64,000 bases of DNA from assembly GCF_037975245.1 (NCBI RefSeq), contig NC_092568.1:6670501-6734500 (forward strand), in the 5' to 3' direction. The notes under the pieces are model-generated. The model worked only from the letters and a program-made list of their open reading frames with translations. It was not told the DNA's origin and did not search any database. The stretch is from Apostichopus japonicus. Taxonomy: Eukaryota > Echinodermata > Holothuroidea > Aspidochirotida > Stichopodidae. Shown here piece after piece: positions 28,101-36,153 of this stretch; within the stretch, counting starts at the first letter, position 1, and each line of letters starts with the position of its first letter. The translations under genes were made by a program, and so were the position numbers.

Positions 28101-31100
28101 TATGAGTTTGGCCATTCTTGATTATTCTTGTCAGTGTTGGACCCTTCTTAAAGCAGTCACAGTATGAGTTTGGCCATTCTTGATGATTCTTGTCAGTGTT
28201 GGACCCTTCTTAAAGCAGTCACAGTATGAGTTTGGCCATTCTTGATGATTCTTGTCAGTGTTGGACCCTTCTAATAGCAGTCACAGTATGAGTTTGGCCT
28301 TTCTTGATGATTCTTGTCAGTGTTGGACCCTTCTTAAAGCAGTCACAGTATGAGTTTGGCCATTCTTGATGATTCTTGTCAGTGTTGGACCTTTCTAATA
28401 GCAGTCACAGTATGAGTTTGGCCATTCTTGATTATTCTTGTCAGTGTTGGACCCTTCTTAAAGCAGTCACAGTATGAGTTTGGCCATTCTTGATTATTCT
28501 TGTCAGTGTTGGACCCTTCTTAAAGCAGTCACAGTATGAGTTTGGCCATTCTTGATTATTCTTGTCAGTGTTGGACCTTTCTAATAGCAGTCACAGTATG
28601 AGTTTGGCCATTCTTGATTATTCTTGTCAGTGTTGGACCCTTCTTAAAGCAGTCACAGTATGAGTTTGGCCATTCTTGATGATTCTTGTCAGTGTTAGAC
28701 CTTTCTAATAGCAGTCACAGTATGAGTTTGGCCATTCTTGATTATTCTTGTCATTGTTGGACCTTTCTAATAGCAGTCACAGTATGAGTTTGGCCATTCT
28801 TGATTATTCTTGTCAGTGTTGGACCCTTCTTAAAGCAGTCACAGTATGAGTTTGGCCATTCTTGATGATTCTTGTCAGTGTTGGACCTTTCTAATAGCAG
28901 TCACAGTATGAGTTTGGCCGTTCTTGATTATTCTTGTCAGTGTTGGACCCTTCTAATAGCAGTCACAGTATGAGTTTGGCCATTCTTGATTATTCTTGTC
29001 ATTGTTGGACCTTTCTAATAGCAGTCACAGTATGAGTTTGGCCATTCTTGATTATTCTTGTCATTGTTGGACCTTTCTAATAGCAGTCACAGTATGAGTT
29101 TGGCCATTCTTGATTATTCTTGTCAGTGTTGGACCCTTCTTAAAGCAGTCACAGTATGAGTTTGGCCATTCTTGATTATTCTTGTCAGTGTTGGACCTTT
29201 CTAATAGCAGTCACAGTATGAGTTTGGCCATTCTTGATTATTCTTGTCAGTGTTGGACCCTTCTTAAAGCAGTCACAGTATGAGTTTGGCCATTCTTGAT
29301 GATTCTTGTCAGTGTTAGACCTTTCTAATAGCAGTCACAGTATGAGTTTGGCCATTCTTGATTATTCTTGTCATTGTTGGACCTTTCTAATAGCAGTCAC
29401 AGTATGAGTTTGGCCATTCTTGATTATTCTTGTCAGTGTTGGACCCTTCTTAAAGCAGTCACAGTATGAGTTTGGCCATTCTTGATGATTCTTGTCAGTG
29501 TTGGACCTTTCTAATAGCAGTCACAGTATGAGTTTGGCCGTTCTTGATTATTCTTGTCAGTGTTGGACCCTTCTAATAGCAGTCACAGTATGAGTTTGGC
29601 CATTCTTGATTATTCTTGTCATTGTTGGACCTTTCTAATAGCAGTCACAGTATGAGTTTGGCCATTCTTGATTATTCTTGTCATTGTTGGACCTTTCTAA
29701 TAGCAGTCACAGTATGAGTTTGGCCATTCTGGATTATTCTTGTCAGTGTTGGACCCTTCTAATAGCAGTCACAGTATGAGTTTGGCCATTCTTGATTATT
29801 CTTGTCATTGTTGGACCTTTCTAATAGCAGTCACAGTATGAGTTTGGCCATTCTGGATTATTCTTGTCAGTGTTGGACCCTTCTTAAAGCAGTCACAGTA
29901 TGAGTTTGGCCATTCTTGATTATTCTTGTCAGTGTTGGACCTTTCTAATAGCAGTCACAGTATGAGTTTGGCCATTCTTGATTATTCTTGTCAGTGTTGG
30001 ACCCTTCTTAAAGCAGTCACAGTATGAGTTTGGCCATTCTTGATGATTCTTGTCAGTGTTAGACCTTTCTAATAGCAGTCACAGTATGAGTTTGGCCATT
30101 CTTGATTATTCTTGTCATTGTTGGACCTTTCTAATAGCAGTCACAGTATGAGTTTGGCCATTCTTGATTATTCTTGTCAGTGTTGGACCCTTCTTAAAGC
30201 AGTCACAGTATGAGTTTGGCCATTCTTGATGATTCTTGTCAGTGTTGGACCTTTCTAATAGCAGTCACAGTATGAGTTTGGCCGTTCTTGATTATTCTTG
30301 TCAGTGTTGGACCCTTCTAATAGCAGTCACAGTATGAGTTTGGCCATTCTTGATTATTCTTGTCATTGTTGGACCTTTCTAATAGCAGTCACAGTATGAG
30401 TTTGGCCATTCTTGATTATTCTTGTCATTGTTGGACCTTTCTAATAGCAGTCACAGTATGAGTTTGGCCATTCTGGATTATTCTTGTCAGTGTTGGACCC
30501 TTCTAATAGCAGTCACAGTATGAGTTTGGCCATTCTTGATTATTCTTGTCATTGTTGGACCTTTCTAATAGCAGTCACAGTATGAGTTTGGCCATTCTGG
30601 ATTATTCTTGTCAGTGTTGGACCCTTCTAATAGCAGTCACAGTATGAGTTTGGCCGTTCTTGATTATTCTTGTCATTGTTGGACCTTTCTAATAGCAGTC
30701 ACAGTATGAGTTTGGCCATTCTGGATTATTCTTGTCAGTGTTGGACCCTTCTTAAAGCAGTCACAGTATGAGTTTGGCCATTCTTGATGATTCTTGTCAG
30801 TGTTGGACCCTTCTTAAAGCAGTCACAGTATGAGTTTGGCCATTCTGGATTATTCTTGTCAGTGTTGGACCCTTCTAATAGCAGTCACAGTATGAGTTTG
30901 GCCGTTCTTGATTATTCTTGTCATTGTTGGACCTTTCTAATAGCAGTCACAGTATGAGTTTGGCCATTCTGGATTATTCTTGTCAGTGTTGGACCCTTCT
31001 TAAAGCAGTTACAGTATGAGCTTGGATCTTGTTATTGTTTAATATTAATCATTTGTTTGGTAAAACAAGTCCTCTTAGCTATTTTAACATACAATTTTTT

Positions 31101-34100
31101 TATTTTTTTTTGGTGAGCTGAAAACAAGTTGTACATAATTGTTTAGTCTCTTTACTCTATTTTTTACTCTTTGACCCAATCAAGCATCTGTAAGACCAAC
31201 ATCTCCCTCAAGTACCTCTTCACAAGATGGTGAAGAACCTTGTGAGCCTCCACCCCCTCCATTACCACCAAGGGTGAACAGACCAGTGCCTGTTAAGGAT
31301 ACACCACCACTGCTCCCACCCAAACCAGACCGCAGCAGGCCACCTGTTCCGCCACGAAGTAGCCCGGGTGTAGTGACTGACTACCGAGAAGACACAGCTC
31401 CAGCAGTGCCACCTAAGACATATAAGAAAAGCCAACAGTATCAGAATGAACTTGCACGTAGGGCATCCAAGGGTGGGAGGCGGGAGGTTCCTCCTCCCAT
31501 ACCTCCATTGGTGCCATTCCCCTTTCAGATTGATGAAACTCGGTTACCCCCTACACCAGCTGTAAATTTATCTTTCCATATGCCAAACAGCTCTAATCCT
31601 GGCTCACAGAGTCAGTCAGGATCCAGAATGCAGCAGTCATTGGATGGTCCAGAAGCTTTCACTAATCCACCACCTCCAATCCCTCGCTACACCTCATCAC
31701 CGACCAGGCAACATCCACTTACAGCAGCTGACATTAGGTTCTTTGAAGGTACGTAGTATTTCTGCTGCTGCTGTAATGGGTGTGTCAGTCAGTACTTACC
31801 TTAATACTCAGATTATCAAGTGGTAATCAGTACACCACAGATTGATGGACCAGGAAATCATGACAGAGAGGAATTCCTTTTCCTTGAATGAGAAAAAGAC
31901 AACAGGAGGTATTTCATGTAACTTTCATAGCATCGTTATTGTGCTAGGTCCTGTCTTACATCACAAACACTTCGCAATCTGCATTGCATGGGCTCTTTAA
32001 TGGAGCAAATATATTATCCAGTGTATTGCAATTGGACATGTGGAAGAAAGGACTGTTCTTGTGAGTTTTAAGAAGAAGAAAAGGCAACAAGAATGAGCAC
32101 AAAGTCATTCCAAGTATAACTTGACCTAACTCATCCCACAGCTTCCAGGAGGACTTAAAATTTGAAGAATTCATTTCCTGAAATTGGAAATGCTCCACTG
32201 ACACTCACAAACTTATGATACTAAGGAACTTACTTGTACTCTTCTGCATTAAATAGTCATTGTTTTTGTGTGCATTTGCACATAACTCATGAGATGCCAT
32301 CCAATCACAAAACATGGTCTATTTAATCACAACACATGTAATCACAACACATGGCCATCTAATTACAACTATCTATTCACAACTCATGGCCAATCTAATC
32401 ACAACATATATCCAATCTAATCACAACACATGGCCAATCCAATCACAAAACATGGCCAATCTAATCACAACACATGGCCAATCCAATCACAACTATATAA
32501 TCACAACACATGGCCAATATAATCACAACACATGGCCAATCTTATCACAACACATGGCCTATCTAATCACAACACATGGTCAATCCAGTCACAACTATAT
32601 AATCACAACACATGGCCAATCTAATCACAACACGTGGCCGAACTAATCACAACACATGGCCATCTAATCACAACACATGGCCATCTAATCACAACACATG
32701 GCCAATCTTATCACAACACATGGCCAATCTAATCACAACACATGGCCAATCTAATCACAACACATGGCCAATCCAATCACAACTATATAATCACAACACA
32801 TGGCCAATCTAATCACAACATATAGCCAATCTAGAAAGACACAAATGTTGATTTTGTGAAGGATTAATAGAACCATCAAACCAGGGGAATCTTATGTTGT
32901 TGACTGAAGCCATCGGTCTTTATCTTAAATGATGAAGTCATCAACCACTGAATAGTTTCACTTGTCATGTGACTGCTACTTCAATAGCTATCAAGATTTA
33001 TTCTTGTCATCACTGAGGGACAAATGGGCTATGAGAACCCAGAAACTCACCATGCAATAATTGTTTCTTAATGTAAGGTTGGACTATATCCATCAGACAA
33101 ACTTGTTTCAACTCTCCATGTCATTTGTTCTCATTTGTGTTATATATGCAAAGTAAACTGTGATGAAAGTAACATTTGTTTGATTTATTAAGTTATACAT
33201 GCAGCATTTCTCATAAGGGACACTATTAACATACAGACATAACTGTTAAAGTAGTGTTTTTTTTGTTAATTGTTTCTGTCAACAGGATCATCAATGATTG
33301 TTAACTAAAACTACAAGTATGTCACATGAGGTGGTAACCTTTAATATAACATTGTATGCAGATACTGTCTTCTTTGTCATGAATGGTATGATGTGCATGC
33401 ATCCCGATCACCTTCCTCCTTAAGTTTGGTTGCTTGAGTTCTATTTGCTTATAACTATAGTTCATACTTTCATACAAACACCCCCCATACTTACATATAT
33501 ACATATATGCATACACACACATATGTATAAAGACTAGCATATTAGTTTGGGACTACACTCTTGGTTCATTATAAACCCAAAGTTGGGGTTTCAGGCATAC
33601 ATACATATATGCATACATTCATACAGACAGACACCCATACATACACACATGCATACTTAACTAAATATCCATACTTCAAAGGAGCACATTTACATAAACA
33701 CATACAAATGTAGGTAGGTACCTCAGAAGTACTTTATTATCGGACAAAGAGGATTACTTCAATCAGAAAAAGTCAATCTAGTTGAACCACCCCAGAAAAT
33801 AGTATAGTATTTGGCCTGAGATTTCTGTTTGTTTTTGGTATATTTGAAGTACCTTTTTATAGCAGGTAGAATTGCCATTTACTGATGGTTTGTGATACCA
33901 GATGTTCATTGGCACTCTTTAGTTGGAGTTTTGTGTCAGTAAAGGTCACCTTTATGGACTATAAAAACTTTGTATTTTTGGTACTCCATAGGTGCATATT
34001 TATGTTAACACATACAAATATAGGTAGGTAGCTCAGAAGTGCTTTGTTATTAGGCAAAGAGGAATACTTCAATCAGAAAAAGTCAATCTAGTTGAACCAC

Positions 34101-34968
34101 TTTAGAAAATAGTATAGTATTTGACCTGAGATTTCTGTTTGTTTTTGGTATATTTGAAGTACCTTTTTACAGCAGGTAGAATTGCCATTTACTGATGGTT
34201 TGTGATACCAGATGGACCTTGACACTGATTAAATGGAGTTTTCTATCAGTAAAGGTTTTATGGACTATAAAAACTTTGTGCCCTGTCAGAGATATCTCCC
34301 ATCTTGTGTTTATGCTGAAGTGGCATGTAATAAAGGTTTCAGCTTTTATATGATAATACTTGCTTGTCATAAATTAGGTTTCAGGACCTTGGAGGCCTTT
34401 TAGGATGGTAGGAACAATAAAGCTCCTGATACAGGTAAAATACAATGAATGGTCGTATGGACACATGCTATCACTTGTCTCATTTCTGTAAGAACATATA
34501 TGCTCAGTGTACCCTACATATGTATGCAGCAGCATTCTGTTTGCAAGATTATTGAGTAATTTAATGTTTAATTGTGTTGGATGAAATCATTAATGAACCC
34601 TTATTGGGATACGATTCCTATATATACTCTGTTATTTCTTGAGTTTTGTAAGTAGATTGAGGAGAGAAACAAGGAAGTGTCAAACTATTAAAAAGTCTCT
34701 TCTTTCTTTGTTTTTTGAACAAAGATGTATTTTTGTCCTTATGTCCTTGCATTTTTAATTAATTTTTTGTCAGGTTTAATTTCATATGTAACCTAAATAA
34801 TCTACAGATTTTTGAAGTTGCCCTTCTTTAAATTTGTTTAAAATTTTGACATATGTTCTTATAATATCTTCTTCGATATGAAGAAAACTGTATTATGGCT
34901 TCACATTGTCCTGCATTATTCTTTGATTTTCAGATGTTATTAACATTTTTGAAAGTAATCCAGACTGA
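1071..34968 (+). CDS. SOS1: Son of sevenless Ras/Rac guanine-nucleotide exchange factor, 3' part (13 exons)
   Basis: SOS links receptor tyrosine kinases to Ras: Grb2 SH3 domains bind its proline-rich tail and its Cdc25 domain expels GDP from Ras at the membrane. Joined exons: 1071-1193, 2829-2985, 3548-3646, 7511-7666, 9261-9350, 12422-12514, 14794-14911, 19801-19973, 20685-20801, 22426-22530, 25450-25579, 31185-31748, 34934-34968. Together they give about 652 residues collinear with human SOS1 from the REM domain onward, with consistent phases and no internal stop. Exons 1-2 are REM, exon 3 linker, exons 4-9 Cdc25 (including NPPCVPFFG), and exons 10-13 the tail with PPVPPR and related SH3 ligands. 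The histone-fold, DH and PH exons lie to the left of the window. Invertebrates usually have one SOS gene, so SOS1 versus SOS2 is not meaningful here. The last exon is the least certain. Confidence 0.93.
1194..2828 (+). other. SOS intron 1 (minisatellite-bearing)
   Basis: The intron runs from GTAAGG to CTCCACAG. Positions 1194-1555 and 2553-2820 are AT-rich with nothing recognised. The middle is the 57-bp array listed separately. Confidence 0.85.
1556..2552. repeat. 57-bp minisatellite with 162-bp higher-order unit
   Basis: Monomers read gaggtagaacttagacaag, then taataatacc, then tatgccttgcctcatatcc. The basic period is 57. A shorter 48-base form lacks the 'tatgcc' segment. The order long-long-short recurs as a 162-base unit, for example starting near 2244 and 2406. 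Because 57 and 48 are multiples of three, the minus strand stays open for long stretches, but the peptide is only the repeat read in frame. Confidence 0.93.
2829..2985 (+). CDS. SOS1: SOS exon 2: REM domain, second part
   Basis: It encodes [19 protein letters not shown] and continues through [14 protein letters not shown] to IQRR, almost identical to the human REM core ([19 protein letters not shown]). Acceptor CCACAG|GG and donor AGG|GTGAGT; starts in phase 2 and ends in phase 0. The REM domain forms the allosteric Ras-GTP site and holds the Cdc25 hairpin. Confidence 0.95.
3548..3646 (+). CDS. SOS1: SOS exon 3: REM-Cdc25 linker
   Basis: The exon encodes [19 protein letters not shown], aligning with human [21 protein letters not shown]. 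The segment between REM and this motif is shorter and diverged, as expected of a linker. Acceptor TTTTCAG|CAA and donor ACT|GTAAGT, phase 0 at both ends, 33 codons. Confidence 0.93.
3676..4079. repeat. 57-bp minisatellite, about 7 copies, start of SOS intron 3
   Basis: The unit is 'acttgacaaaacatcatg' plus 'ttggcatcaccaataagag' plus 'taatgagttttaaggctcat'. Copies are nearly identical (one 'agta' for 'aata', one 'ttat' for 'ttaa'), so the array is young. It begins about 30 bases after the exon 3 donor. Confidence 0.95.
4790..5395. repeat. 28-bp minisatellite, about 21 copies, SOS intron 3
   Basis: The unit is tgatgctaatgtaggcttag plus taacaatg, with substitutions and 1-2 base indels. It is more diverged than the 57-bp array upstream in the same intron. 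Confidence 0.92.
5396..7510 (+). other. Rest of SOS intron 3, no gene recognised
   Basis: AT-rich unique DNA. Short open frames (for example 5913-6098 plus strand and 6356-6613 minus strand) show no domain or codon pattern I recognise. Positions 6840-6860 carry one stray match to the 28-bp unit ('tagtttagtaacaatgtgac'). Confidence 0.7.
7511..7666 (+). CDS. SOS1: SOS exon 4: start of Cdc25 domain
   Basis: It encodes [20 protein letters not shown], then [11 protein letters not shown] and [13 protein letters not shown], a near copy of the human Cdc25 N-terminus ([47 protein letters not shown]). Acceptor ACATAG|CTT is purine-interrupted but phase 0 fits exactly; donor ATG|GTAAGT. 52 codons. Confidence 0.95.
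7925..9192. repeat. 45-bp minisatellite, about 28 copies, SOS intron 4
   Basis: The unit is gcagatcttcatgactgctc plus ctagcttcatgtaattagta plus acatg. Copies differ at only a few positions (cag/caa, cttcatg/ctttatg, gact/gatt). The 45-base period with no in-frame stop leaves a long minus-strand open frame of 27 near-identical 15-residue repeats, which I regard as an artefact of the period. Confidence 0.96.
9261..9350 (+). CDS. SOS1: SOS exon 5: Cdc25 domain
   Basis: It encodes [20 protein letters not shown] followed by [10 protein letters not shown], matching human [20 protein letters not shown] plus VVSRIIEIL. Acceptor TTCTTAG|TTT and donor ATG|GTAACT, phase 0, 30 codons. The following 200 bases stay open in this frame but drift into low-complexity sequence. 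Confidence 0.95.
9705..10245. repeat. Degenerate 26-28-bp repeat leading into the main array
   Basis: Diverged copies of a unit like 'tatgcactctgcaaacttctcctttg' precede the homogeneous 26-bp array. They look like an older, decayed edge of the same array in SOS intron 5. Confidence 0.8.
10246..12225. repeat. 26-bp minisatellite, about 61 copies, split by a SINE
   Basis: The unit is taagcttcttgtttgtatgc plus actctg, with variants 'gtttgtgtttactctg', 'gttggtatgcaatctg' and 'gttggtatgaaatttg'. The variants recur in blocks, so whole groups of monomers were duplicated. The array is interrupted at 10857-11246 by a SINE. As 26 is not a multiple of three and the unit has no minus-strand stop, all three minus frames stay open; none is credible as a gene. 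Confidence 0.95.
10857..11246 (+). mobile_element. tRNA-derived SINE, copy 1 (inside minisatellite)
   Basis: About 390 bp. The head has pol III-like boxes: box A region 'tggtcaagtggttaagg' and box B 'ggttcgagccc' near 10911. A central block (ggcaaggcgctttatctcc, then cacccaggtgtataaatggg) resembles the deeply conserved Nin-DC SINE core as I remember it. The tail is a short 'aacttta' repeat. It splits the 26-bp array, with a possible 'taagc' target duplication on both sides. It is about 98-99% identical by eye to the copy at 49247. Confidence 0.85.
12422..12514 (+). CDS. SOS1: SOS exon 6: Cdc25 domain
   Basis: It encodes [20 protein letters not shown] followed by [11 protein letters not shown], matching human [20 protein letters not shown] plus SPVYRLDHTFE. 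Acceptor TTTACAG|GTT and donor AGG|GTAAGT, phase 0, 31 codons. Its last 18 bases and the donor resemble every unit of the minisatellite that fills the following intron. Confidence 0.96.
12497..14457. repeat. 57-bp minisatellite, about 34 copies, seeded at the exon 6 donor
   Basis: The unit is ctagaatgtgtgctgagg plus gttagtaatatgactgg plus tttatcaaattctacattgag. The first, boundary copy is the exon 6 end itself (12497-12514) and its donor: 28 of 29 intronic bases and 13 of 18 exonic bases agree with the unit. Each monomer therefore carries a donor-like GG|GTTAGT or TG|GTTAGT. A block with 'gagtgctgaggg' and 'attgctttgtg' variants recurs about 512 bases apart (13461 and 13973), showing multi-monomer duplication. 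Confidence 0.93.
14458..14793 (+). other. End of SOS intron 6, unique sequence
   Basis: AT- and pyrimidine-rich sequence leading to the exon 7 acceptor. Nothing else recognised. Confidence 0.75.
14794..14911 (+). CDS. SOS1: SOS exon 7: Cdc25 catalytic hairpin region
   Basis: It encodes [20 protein letters not shown], then [20 protein letters not shown]. Human SOS1 has [20 protein letters not shown] then PCVPFFG. In the known structure this segment forms the helical hairpin that opens the Ras switch regions, and NPPCVPFFG is the family's most conserved block. Acceptor GATTCAG|GAA and donor TTTG|GTATGT, ending in phase 1. Confidence 0.96.
14912..15429 (+). other. Start of SOS intron 7, unique sequence
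   Basis: AT-rich. Positions 15060-15200 carry a T-run and 'aataatataaaatg'. No coding or RNA feature recognised. Confidence 0.7.
15430..19560. repeat. 48-bp minisatellite, about 86 copies, with 1.58-kb internal duplication
   Basis: The unit is tatatatagtaaccatgtat plus agtcatttgctctgtgttca plus gagttgac, with many small variants. The rare variants 'gactatctatattaacc' (16793 and 18371) and 'tagtactgtatctatg' (near 16900 and 18478) recur about 1578 bases apart in the same order, so a block of roughly 33 monomers was duplicated. Each monomer contains a pyrimidine stretch ending in 'gttcag', resembling a 3' splice site. Confidence 0.96.
19801..19973 (+). CDS. SOS1: SOS exon 8: Cdc25 domain
   Basis: It encodes [17 protein letters not shown], then [20 protein letters not shown] and [14 protein letters not shown], aligned with human [37 protein letters not shown] and QNQPYCLRVESDIK. 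Acceptor GTCTGCAG|GA behind a strong pyrimidine tract, donor AGG|GTAAGT; starts in phase 1 and ends in phase 0. Confidence 0.96.
19974..20684 (+). other. SOS intron 8
   Basis: AT-rich unique intron, with no repeat array and no other feature recognised. It is one of the few SOS introns here without a minisatellite. Confidence 0.75.
20685..20801 (+). CDS. SOS1: SOS exon 9: end of Cdc25 domain
   Basis: It encodes NFFENLDPL, then [20 protein letters not shown] and LPKF, matching human [29 protein letters not shown] and LPRF. Acceptor GCTTTTAG|AAC and donor TTT|GTGAGT, phase 0, 39 codons. Confidence 0.95.
21170..21480. repeat. About 75-bp imperfect repeat, 3-4 copies, SOS intron 9
   Basis: The unit combines 'tgatgcgtccggagtgtc', 'aagagagtgatgtgtctgc' and 'gaatgacgtttccgcag'. 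It is CpG-rich compared with its surroundings. The rest of intron 9 (20802-22425) is AT-rich unique DNA with nothing recognised. Confidence 0.85.
22426..22530 (+). CDS. SOS1: SOS exon 10: start of C-terminal tail
   Basis: It encodes [20 protein letters not shown], then [15 protein letters not shown]; human has [20 protein letters not shown] at this position. Acceptor TTCTACAG|CCC and donor CAT|GTAAGA, phase 0, 35 codons. The basic, serine-rich tail begins just after the catalytic core. Confidence 0.93.
22531..23194 (+). other. Start of SOS intron 10
   Basis: Unique AT-rich DNA with a short 'tgtgtgtgggtg' stretch near 22835. No gene recognised. Confidence 0.7.
23195..24700. repeat. 76-bp dimeric minisatellite, interrupted by an insertion
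   Basis: Two related 38-base halves alternate: 'agacagcttggtttgtactc' with 'ttcaaaagacaatggtat', and 'agacaccttggattgttctc' with 'ttcataagaacatagaat'. About 8 dimers lie left of 23723 and three diverged copies right of 24518. The split shows the array predates the insertion. Confidence 0.92.
23724..24517. mobile_element. hAT-like decayed insertion inside the 76-bp array
   Basis: The left end reads CAGGGGCGTATCCAGG followed by a G-run; the right end CCTGGATGCCCTAG is a degraded inverted match. Internal runs of C and G (23860-23872, 24099-24108, 24162-24177) are typical of this group here. No 8-bp target duplication is seen, and 24 bases of the expected dimer are missing at the junction, so array loss followed insertion. 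A second terminus-like motif, 'cataggcggcgatcc', occurs at about 24080. Confidence 0.6.
24701..25449 (+). other. End of SOS intron 10
   Basis: AT-rich unique DNA. No coding sequence or structured RNA recognised. Confidence 0.7.
25450..25579 (+). CDS. SOS1: SOS exon 11: C-terminal tail, Ser/Thr-Pro rich
   Basis: It encodes [20 protein letters not shown], then [20 protein letters not shown] and PET. Human SOS1 has SAPNSPRTPLTPP at the equivalent place, a cluster of SP/TP sites of the type used for ERK feedback phosphorylation. Acceptor AACTAG|AAA has a weak pyrimidine tract, donor ACAG|GTAAAT; starts in phase 0 and ends in phase 1, matching exon 12. Start slightly uncertain. Confidence 0.82.
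25628..31026. repeat. 62-bp minisatellite, about 87 copies, SOS intron 11
   Basis: The unit is cagtcacagtatgagtttgg plus ccattcttgattattcttg plus tcagtgttggacccttctaatag. Main variants are tctttggtgg/tcagtgttgg/tcattgttgg and aatag/aaaag/ttaaag. A monomer with 'cagtgttagacc' recurs at about 28676, 29296 and 30040, spaced 620 and 744 bases (10 and 12 units), showing block duplication. It is the largest array here, at 5.4 kb. The period is not a multiple of three and stops occur in all frames. Confidence 0.97.
31185..31748 (+). CDS. SOS1: SOS exon 12: proline-rich SH3-binding tail
   Basis: 188 residues of proline-rich tail. SH3-ligand motifs in order: [27 protein letters not shown] (fits the Grb2 SH3 consensus PxVPxR), [20 protein letters not shown] and [11 protein letters not shown]. 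Human SOS1 has PPPVPPRR, PPAIPPRQ, PPLLPPRE and GPPVPPRQ and ends near LPPKTYKRE, so the PPKTYKK block is a recognisable landmark. The tail recruits Grb2/Drk to activated receptors. Acceptor ATCAAG|CA and donor GAAG|GTACGT, phases 1 and 1. Confidence 0.93.
31749..32289 (+). other. Start of SOS intron 12
   Basis: Unique DNA. A short open frame on the minus strand (31956-32204) shows nothing recognisable. Confidence 0.7.
32290..32835. repeat. 22-bp minisatellite, SOS intron 12
   Basis: The unit is 'aatctaatcacaacacatggcc' with 19-25 base length variants and an occasional 'aactatataatcacaacac' form. About 24 copies. Open frames through it are period artefacts. Confidence 0.93.
33470..33665. repeat. 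CATA-type microsatellite
   Basis: 'catacatacatatatgcatac' type simple repeats, broken by about 60 bases of unique DNA in the middle. Confidence 0.85.
33677..34290. repeat. 310-bp tandem duplication in SOS intron 12
   Basis: Two adjacent copies of about 300 bases share 'catacaaatgtaggtaggta', 'gtcaatctagttgaaccac' and 'tttggtatatttgaagtacc' at an offset of 310 bases (33701 and 34011). They diverge by roughly 8-10% by eye. The function is unknown; no coding frame is shared. Confidence 0.88.
34934..34968 (+). CDS. SOS1: SOS exon 13: putative terminal coding exon
   Basis: A strong acceptor (TTGATTTTCAG at 34933) in the right phase (1) gives [12 protein letters not shown] and then TGA at 34966-34968. 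No other exon in intron 12 joins in frame as cleanly. The C-terminus of SOS is poorly conserved, so homology cannot confirm it. No convincing AATAAA follows nearby; transposon-like DNA begins at 35129. Confidence 0.5.
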
Positions 34969-35128
34969 GATATTACATTGTCATCAGGCTATACCCTCCC
35001 ATTTCCCCTGTCCCTGTCCCCATCTCGTCTTCTTTTCTCCATTCCTTCAGAGTTCTTTCACCCTCTTCAGTAGGAAAGAATTGGGATCATGAAGATTGAG
35101 AGAAAATAGTTTGAATCGAAGATCCAAG

Positions 35129-35620
35129 CAGTGGCGTAGCCAGACTTTTCCATCTGGGGGCGGGGGGCAAAGGGGGGGGGGGCGAAGGGTCTGATTGGTG
35201 GGGCAGACTAAGCTAGTACAAAAGACATACCAAACAGTTTGCATGACAAACTGTGGCAAATCGGGTATTGTGTCAGCAATGTAGGGTACAGATGGTCACT
35301 CTAGTTAGCTGACGTTTTATGTTATTTCCACATAGGTATTATTAACGATAAAACAGATCACTGAAAAAGTCATCGATAATTCTCTTTAAAAATCTGAATA
35401 GACTATGCTCTTTCTGTCAGTATTCAAAGATGATCAGCATGATATCTGACTTGCCTGGGAGTGTAACCACCCCCCCCCCAATCAACAAAAGATGTTATCA
35501 TTCCCCCTTCGGGCCCTTCTTTTTCACTTTCTAGGGCTCGCTCAAACAGTCTAGCGAAGGTTAATTCGCCTATTCTGATGACTGTCTACGAACTTATCGA
35601 CGAATTTCGCGCCCTATTCT
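35129..35620 (+). mobile_element. hAT-like element fragment (left terminus only)
   Basis: CAGTGGCGTAGCCAG followed by a G-run resembles the termini of other hAT-like elements here. No matching right terminus is found, so the extent is a guess. Confidence 0.4.
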
Positions 35621-35621
35621 A

Positions 35622-36153
35622 AGGTGACCATATTTTCGTGACTGAAATCGGGACATTTATTGCGTGACTGATATGGGGGAGGGGTTTAAAAATTTTCAAG
35701 TGCCTAAGGTGCTTAGATGTAAAATGGTGATACTTTGAAGCACTTTTTAAATCAATTTTATTTTCAAAAATGTAGCTTTTTCTTAAATGAAATCCACTTA
35801 CTTAACGTGGTTCTTTGACAGCTTGTGATTTGCTCATGCTCACACTATAAGTGTCGTTGTGTCGCCGTAGTTGCCATTTATAGGGTCGAAAGAGTGCTAG
35901 GCTAGATCGATCTAGCATATTTTTAACAGTGTTTCCACTTTACACTGGCCCACCTGAAATACTGGTTATAAGTTCCGTTGTGCGACTGCACACTTGACTA
36001 AATTTTGTTTTCACAATTATTTTACTAATAATGTGGGATATTTTCGAAATTCCTGAACATTTTGACGAATCGGGTCATTTTCGGGGACACTTGTTCATCG
36101 GGAACAGCACACTGTAATCGGGGACTGTCCCCGAAAATCGGGGACGTCTGGTC
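35622..36153. mobile_element. Possible inverted-repeat DNA element
   Basis: The left edge 'aaggtgaccatattttcg' and the right edge 'cgggg-acgtctggtcac' (read inverted: GTGACCAGACGTCCCCG) share GTGACCA ends, and both continue into 'atcgggac' type sequence. The divergence is high and the target duplication unclear. The sequence to 37150 is otherwise unique and AT-rich, with no gene recognised. Confidence 0.4.
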
